Assembly: GCA_964529795.1 (NCBI GenBank) | Contig: CAZGXM010000008.1 | Span: 1 to 53,891, forward strand | Direction of reading: 5' to 3' | Source of the DNA: CAZGXM01 sp964529795 | Lineage (GTDB): Bacteria > Bacillota > JADQBR01 | Length of the DNA stretch: 53,891 nt | Shown here: positions 49,627 to 53,891 of the stretch, piece after piece | How positions within the stretch are numbered: the stretch's first letter is position 1 | Layout: every line of letters starts with the position of its first letter | The notes under the pieces: model-generated | What the model was told of the DNA's origin: nothing | What the model saw: the letters and a program-made list of their open reading frames with translations, nothing else | Databases searched by the model: none | Position numbers and translations under genes: made by a program

Positions 49627-50418
49627 CTAGGTTTCTGTCAATTGTCGAGATTTGGCAAAAAATTGCGGGCGGTAGCCGATAAACTGCTGAATTGCCGCCT
49701 CTACCTGATGGAGATTGACCCTGGTATTATAACACGGCCCGTGAGGCCGAATATTTAATATACCGATTACCGGCAGCGGGTTTACATCCTGAACGCCGCT
49801 GGTCAAATCCCGTTCGCAGGCGATGGCCACCACCGCCCGGGGTTTAAATTCCTTGACAAACCGCCGGGCCAGGGTGCCTCCGGTGGCAACCACAAAGCGG
49901 ACGCCGTATTTTTCCCTTATCCGGTGCAGGTCATCAATGGGACAACGCCCGCAACGCCGGCAGTTATTCACGTCAATGGTAATTTTGTGCGGGCAGGCCG
50001 CATCCTGCAGGCAGTGAGGCGCAAGGATCATCAATTGTCCCGGTGCCACCCGGATTTTTTGACTGTCCACCAGTTGATTATTTACTGCAATAAACGAACT
50101 TTTTATTTTATCCGGCTCAATTCCTGCCAATTTGCCCAATTGCAAAGCAACGGGAAAAAGCATGTTGGTAGCGGTAATTACCAGGTTTTGTAACGAAGGA
50201 AAGGACTTGTGGCTCCACAATGTCACCACCAGCGCCAGCACTCCGAAACCCACTATGCCCAGCACGACCAGGATAAAACTACCGATGAGAACCAACACAA
50301 CCTGGTTGACCAAATTTGACCGGTTTAAAAATAAATACCAGCCTAAAAAAACCAGCCCACCCAAGATCAGCACGGTAATTGTCAAAAGAGCGATATAGAT
50401 ACGTTTTTGACTAAGCAT
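49627..50418 (-). CDS. DUF116 domain membrane protein
   Basis: 263 residues. Two N-terminal transmembrane helices (about 8-28 and 36-66) precede a cytoplasmic domain with eight cysteines: APHCLQDAACPHK, NCRRCGRCPID and ACERDLT, with CYN later. These could hold an iron-sulfur cluster or zinc. DUF116 (PF01976) is found in anaerobes, function unknown; here it lies between fmt (8-base overlap) and yugP. ATG 50418 behind GGGGGG; a TTG two codons upstream is an alternative. Confidence 0.88.
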   Translation of the reverse strand: MLSQKRIYIALLTITVLILGGLVFLGWYLFLNRSNLVNQVVLVLIGSFILVVLGIVGFGVLALVVTLWSHKSFPSLQNLVITATNMLFPVALQLGKLAGIEPDKIKSSFIAVNNQLVDSQKIRVAPGQLMILAPHCLQDAACPHKITIDVNNCRRCGRCPIDDLHRIREKYGVRFVVATGGTLARRFVKEFKPRAVVAIACERDLTSGVQDVNPLPVIGILNIRPHGPCYNTRVNLHQVEAAIQQFIGYRPQFFAKSRQLTET

Positions 50419-51388
50419 GGTCAACCCCCCGGCCCAGGCGCTGCCCCACGGTCATCGCGTGACCCCTGAGGAAGTCTGACGCCTGCATTTTTTGTTTGCC
50501 GGGCGGTTGAACCTCTGTCACCAGTACAGCGTTACCGTCACCCGCAGCCACCACAAAACCCTGCGATATCAGTTCAGTAATAGTCCCTGGCGCCACGTTC
50601 TCCTTTACATTACCTTCAAAACGGTTTTCAACAAGCCGGTAGGGAAACAGTTCCGCTTTAAAAATCTTCAAGCGTTTATCCTGATAGATAGTATACGTCC
50701 CCGGCCGGGGATTCATGCCTCGTACCCGGTTGATAATCTCTATTGCCGGCTCCCGCCAGTCGATGCGCTTGTCTTCCCCGGTCAACATGGGTGCATAAGT
50801 AGCGATGGCATTGTCCTGCTGCTTTTGTGTAACTCCCCGGGCCAGTTCCGCCAAGGTTTTTACCAGCAAGTCCGCACCTTCCACAGCGAGAATGTCATGT
50901 AGTTCACCGGCAGTCATTGCGCCGGGTATTGCAACACGCTTTTGCGCCAAAATTGGCCCCGTATCCATGCCGCGGTCCATTTGCATGATGGTAACACCGC
51001 TTTCCCGCTCGCCGTCAATGATGGCCCTGTGAATTGGCGCCGCGCCCCGGTACTTGGGTAACAGGGAAGCGTGCACATTTATACAGCCATAGCGGGGTAA
51101 ATTAATCACTGCCTCCGGCAGCAGTTTGCCGTAAGCCACCACTGCAATTACATCGAGATGCAGTTCTGCCAACTGCTTGACAAAGATATTGTCCAATTTT
51201 TCCGGCTGCATTACGGTTATTCCTTTTGCCAACGCAGTTTGCTTTACCGGGCCGGGTTTGATTTTCTTTCCCCGGCCCTGGCGGCGGTCCGGTTGTGTCA
51301 CCACGGCAACAACCTCGTGTCCCGCTGCTATTAACTTGTCCAATGCGGGGACCGCAAAGTCGGGAGTCCCCATGAAAACAATTCGCAA
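50411..51388 (-). CDS. fmt: Methionyl-tRNA formyltransferase
   Basis: Formylates initiator Met-tRNA. I take the TTG at 51388, 6 bases behind GGGGTG, which gives the canonical N-terminus Met-Arg-Ile-Val-Phe-Met-Gly-Thr-Pro-Asp and 325 residues; a GTG three codons upstream is the alternative. Catalytic region: NVHASLLPKYRGAAPIHRAI with Asn and His, and MDRGMDTGPIL with Asp. C-terminal domain from about 205 includes RVRGMNPRPGTYTIYQ. It follows def by 18 bases. Confidence 0.97.
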   Translation of the reverse strand: MRIVFMGTPDFAVPALDKLIAAGHEVVAVVTQPDRRQGRGKKIKPGPVKQTALAKGITVMQPEKLDNIFVKQLAELHLDVIAVVAYGKLLPEAVINLPRYGCINVHASLLPKYRGAAPIHRAIIDGERESGVTIMQMDRGMDTGPILAQKRVAIPGAMTAGELHDILAVEGADLLVKTLAELARGVTQKQQDNAIATYAPMLTGEDKRIDWREPAIEIINRVRGMNPRPGTYTIYQDKRLKIFKAELFPYRLVENRFEGNVKENVAPGTITELISQGFVVAAGDGNAVLVTEVQPPGKQKMQASDFLRGHAMTVGQRLGRGVDHA

Positions 51389-51406
51389 TGCATTCACCCC
51401 GTCAAT

Positions 51407-51856
51407 CTAATCAACATATTCGGTAACTTTATCAACAAACAAGATGCCATCCAAATGATCTATTTCATGCTGGAGCGCCCGCGCCAGTAACCCGCTGGCT
51501 TTTATTTCCATTAGCCCGCCGTTGCGGTCCCGTGCTCTCACTGTTACCTCCATGGCCCGGGGTACTTTCCCCTGCACTCCCGGTATACTCAAACACCCCT
51601 CCACGTTGTCTTCACTGCCCAATACGGACAGAATCTCCGGGTTAATCAATTCAATAATGCCCTCGCCAATATCCACTACGATAACTCTTTTGGAAATACC
51701 AATCTGAGGTGCTGCCAATCCTATCCCTTCCGCATCATACATGGTATCCGCCATATTATCCAGCAGCTTTAAAATGTTAGGCGTTATTTTCGGTACCGGG
51801 CGTGCCTTTTCCCTGAGCACCGGATCACCTTTTTTCACTATCTGGTAAACCGCCAT
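51407..51856 (-). CDS. def: Peptide deformylase
   Basis: Iron-dependent enzyme that removes N-terminal formyl groups. It is 149 residues. Three motifs are complete: GIGLAAPQIG (44-53), EGCLSIPG (86-93) and QHEIDHLDGILF (about 129-140). Start ATG 51856 behind AAAGGAGG. Sits between priA and fmt as in most Firmicutes. Confidence 0.98.
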   Translation of the reverse strand: MAVYQIVKKGDPVLREKARPVPKITPNILKLLDNMADTMYDAEGIGLAAPQIGISKRVIVVDIGEGIIELINPEILSVLGSEDNVEGCLSIPGVQGKVPRAMEVTVRARDRNGGLMEIKASGLLARALQHEIDHLDGILFVDKVTEYVD

Positions 51857-51896
51857 CGCAATCCTCCTTTCAATATGTTGCCGCCTTGCAAACCAA

Positions 51897-53891
51897 CTAA
51901 ATCATGACAGTGGGATTAACATCAACAGCAATGTTAAGTCCCCGGGTATCAAATGTTTTGCTAAAATCTTTAATGGATTTATTTGCTGTCAGTTTCAGCG
52001 GTTCCATTTCCGGACTTTTGATCACCAAGTGCCAGCGGTATTTGTCCTTAATCCGGGAAAGCGGTGCCGGGGCCGGCCCTAAAATTTCGCCTGCCACGGC
52101 ATTAAAATCTTTTTTGAGAACGCGGGCAAGCTCCTGAGCACTGTTTATTACCCGCTCAAATTCTTCGCCGGTTATCAATATTCTAATCAAGTGACAGTAA
52201 GGCGGGTAACCAAATTCCCGGCGGCGTTTTAACTCCTGCCGGTAAAAACCCAGGTAGTCGTGAGTCCTGGCTTTTTGTACTGCAGGGTTGTCCGGGTCGT
52301 AAGTTTGCACCACTACCCGTCCCGGACGCTCCCCCCTTCCTGCTCTGCCCGCCACCTGAGTAAGCAGTTGAAACGTTCTTTCCCAGGCACGAAAGTCCGG
52401 TAAATTTATCCCTGTATCCGCAGAAATCACTCCCACCAGCGTAACATTGGGAAAGTCCAGCCCCTTGGCCACCATCTGTGTTCCTATCAGCACCCGGCCC
52501 TTGCCGCAGCGAAATTCCTCCAAGAGGCGACGATGCGCTCCCTTCCTGCGGGTATTGTCAATATCCATACGTATTACCGGTACCCCGGGGAAATGCCGGT
52601 GTACTTCCTTTTCTACCTGTTGAGTGCCGCAACCCACACCTTCCACGTTGATACTGCCGCAGCGCGGACACCGGGAGACTACCTGCTGCTGGTAACCACA
52701 GTAATGACACATCAGTTTGTCGCCAGCGGCATGATGGTGGGTCAAAGCAATATCGCAGTGAGGGCAGCGAATAGTAAAACCACATTTTTGGCAGATAAGA
52801 AAGCTGGCAAAACCCCGGCGGTTGAGAAACAAAATGGCTTGTTCACCCCTATGGATACAACTTTCCAGCGACTGGTACAATGCCGTACTGAATATCCCGA
52901 GGTTACCCTGCCGCCTCTCCTGCCGCATATCAATCACCGCCACTGCAGGCAAGGGTTTGCTGGTTACCCGCTTGTCCATGGTCAGTAACTGGTACTGCCG
53001 CTGCTGCGCTTTTAAGTAGCTTTCCAAAGCCGGTGTGGCACTACCCAGGATGAGTACGGCATGATGCTGGCGTGCTCTCATTTCCGCCACTTCCCGGGCA
53101 TGGTACTTGGGGACCTGGTCCTGTTTATAACTGGCTTCGTGTTCCTCATCAATAATAATGATGCCTATATTCCTTAACGGCGCGAAAATTGCCGAACGTG
53201 CCCCCAACACCACTTTGGCCTGGCCGCGGTAAACTCTCATCCACTCCTGCAGACGCTCCCCCCGGGATAATGCGCTGTGAATAACCGCCACCTGTTCCCC
53301 AAACCGACCGGTAAAACAACTTACCATCTGCGGTGCCAAAGCTATCTCCGGCACCAGTATTACCGCCTCACGTCCCTGGCGGAGGGCCGTTTCCACAGCC
53401 CGTAAATAAATTTCTGTCTTGCCACTGCCGGTGACACCATGAAGTAAAAACGGTTTGAACTTTCTTTTTTCCAAAGCGGCGGCCAAATTACGGTAAACAC
53501 GCCCCTGTTCCGCGGTCAAACCGGGGATGCTGTCGCGATCTTCTCCCTGCCGCTGCACCCTGGAAGCAACAGTCTGCTCCTCCAGCCTGACCAAGCCCTT
53601 GTTGACCAGTCCATCCAACGAACTCCGGGAAGCGCCACATTCTTTGAGCAGTTGGGTAACCGGTACTTTTTGGTGCTTAATCAAAAACGACAGCAGTTTT
53701 CCCTGTTTTGGCGCTTTCCGTGCCAATTCCTGCAGTAGCGCCTCAAATTCCGGCCCTTCAACCCTGGCAACAGCAGCATACATTTCCCGCCGGAAACCGG
53801 CCAGTCGAAATTCTTTTTTTTTCTCAATAACTCCGTATTCCTTCAAAATTTCTACAGCCTTGGCTACATTTTTACCGGAAAATGCCTTTTC
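51897..53891 (-). CDS. priA: Primosomal protein N' (replication restart helicase), partial
   Basis: Helicase that reloads the replisome at forks. The frame is open to the right edge (the visible start of the window reads EKAFSGKNVAKAVEILKEYG), so the N-terminal part is missing; 664 residues are visible. Present: Walker A GVTGSGKTEIYLRAV, DEEHEASYKQDQVP, SATPALESY, two zinc-binding pairs CQKCGFTIRCPHCDIAL and CHYCGYQQQVVSRCPRCGS, and QVAGRAGRGERPGRVVVQT. The end at 51897 is normal. First gene visible of the operon leading to rpe. Confidence 0.97.
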   Translation of the reverse strand, partial: EKAFSGKNVAKAVEILKEYGVIEKKKEFRLAGFRREMYAAVARVEGPEFEALLQELARKAPKQGKLLSFLIKHQKVPVTQLLKECGASRSSLDGLVNKGLVRLEEQTVASRVQRQGEDRDSIPGLTAEQGRVYRNLAAALEKRKFKPFLLHGVTGSGKTEIYLRAVETALRQGREAVILVPEIALAPQMVSCFTGRFGEQVAVIHSALSRGERLQEWMRVYRGQAKVVLGARSAIFAPLRNIGIIIIDEEHEASYKQDQVPKYHAREVAEMRARQHHAVLILGSATPALESYLKAQQRQYQLLTMDKRVTSKPLPAVAVIDMRQERRQGNLGIFSTALYQSLESCIHRGEQAILFLNRRGFASFLICQKCGFTIRCPHCDIALTHHHAAGDKLMCHYCGYQQQVVSRCPRCGSINVEGVGCGTQQVEKEVHRHFPGVPVIRMDIDNTRRKGAHRRLLEEFRCGKGRVLIGTQMVAKGLDFPNVTLVGVISADTGINLPDFRAWERTFQLLTQVAGRAGRGERPGRVVVQTYDPDNPAVQKARTHDYLGFYRQELKRRREFGYPPYCHLIRILITGEEFERVINSAQELARVLKKDFNAVAGEILGPAPAPLSRIKDKYRWHLVIKSPEMEPLKLTANKSIKDFSKTFDTRGLNIAVDVNPTVMI

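Noticed and set aside
1..53891. Mobile elements, CRISPR arrays, prophage or a defence island
   Set aside because: No transposase, integrase, phage or repeat-spacer pattern is visible; the gene content is housekeeping throughout.

Overview
The window looks like chromosomal housekeeping DNA from an anaerobic, endospore-forming Gram-positive bacterium of the class Clostridia, most like the Peptococcaceae (Desulfotomaculum or Pelotomaculum type). This rests on the spore genes (gpr, alpha/beta-type SASPs, ylbJ), Firmicutes gene order (ylxM-ffh-rpsP-khpA-rimM-trmD-rplS; fapR-plsX-fabH-fabK-fabD-fabG-acpP), strong AGGAGG-type ribosome binding sites, frequent TTG and GTG starts, and a complex I operon without the NADH-oxidising NuoEFG subunits. 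I assign no species. Almost all genes are on the minus strand; only ylbJ, gpr and rpmB are on the plus strand. I see no tRNA, rRNA, CRISPR array, prophage or insertion sequence.

Layout from left to right. 1-6450: complex I operon nuoA-B-C-D-H-I-J-K-L, with nuoL cut by the window edge. 6654-9010: lepB, rbgA and rnhB. 9010-13954: the SRP/ribosome operon ylxM-ffh-rpsP-khpA-(small ORF)-rimM-trmD-SPOUT methyltransferase-rplS, with a good promoter in front of ylxM, a second one in front of rplS and a strong terminator behind rplS. 14103-18169: ftsY and a three-gene methylthioadenosine salvage set (mtaD, mtnA, a phosphorylase that looks specific for methylthioinosine). 18522-25548: smc, a radical SAM protein, rnc, fabF and acpP. 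25633-30930: type II fatty acid synthesis genes led by the regulator fapR, with a FapR-like operator beside the promoter. 30981-33862: rpmF, yceD, ackA and a patatin-like lipase.

33863-38901 is the sporulation-flavoured section: ylbJ, rsmD, a small zinc-ribbon protein, gpr on the plus strand, and facing it two alpha/beta SASPs and a third, 41-residue SASP-like half protein not previously called by length-limited gene finding. Several of these have sigma-G/sigma-F-type promoter candidates. 38921-41602: recG and the wreck of a yloV/fakA-type gene, with both ends kept and the middle lost. 41677-53891: a DUF1858 redox-disulfide protein, rpmB (plus), then a long minus-strand operon priA-def-fmt-DUF116-yugP-rsmB-rlmN-prpC-prkC-rsgA-rpe, the usual Firmicutes translation-quality and PASTA-kinase cluster, with priA cut by the right edge.

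The genes are mostly growth-linked: translation and ribosome maturation, protein targeting, lipid synthesis, chromosome structure and an energy-conserving membrane complex. I found no clear undescribed multi-gene system. The most interesting items are small: the mini-SASP, the fakA remnant, an unannotated in-frame small ORF with a hairpin between khpA and rimM, the residue signature for an inosine-route MTA salvage, and period-7 GTTCGAA-like repeats.
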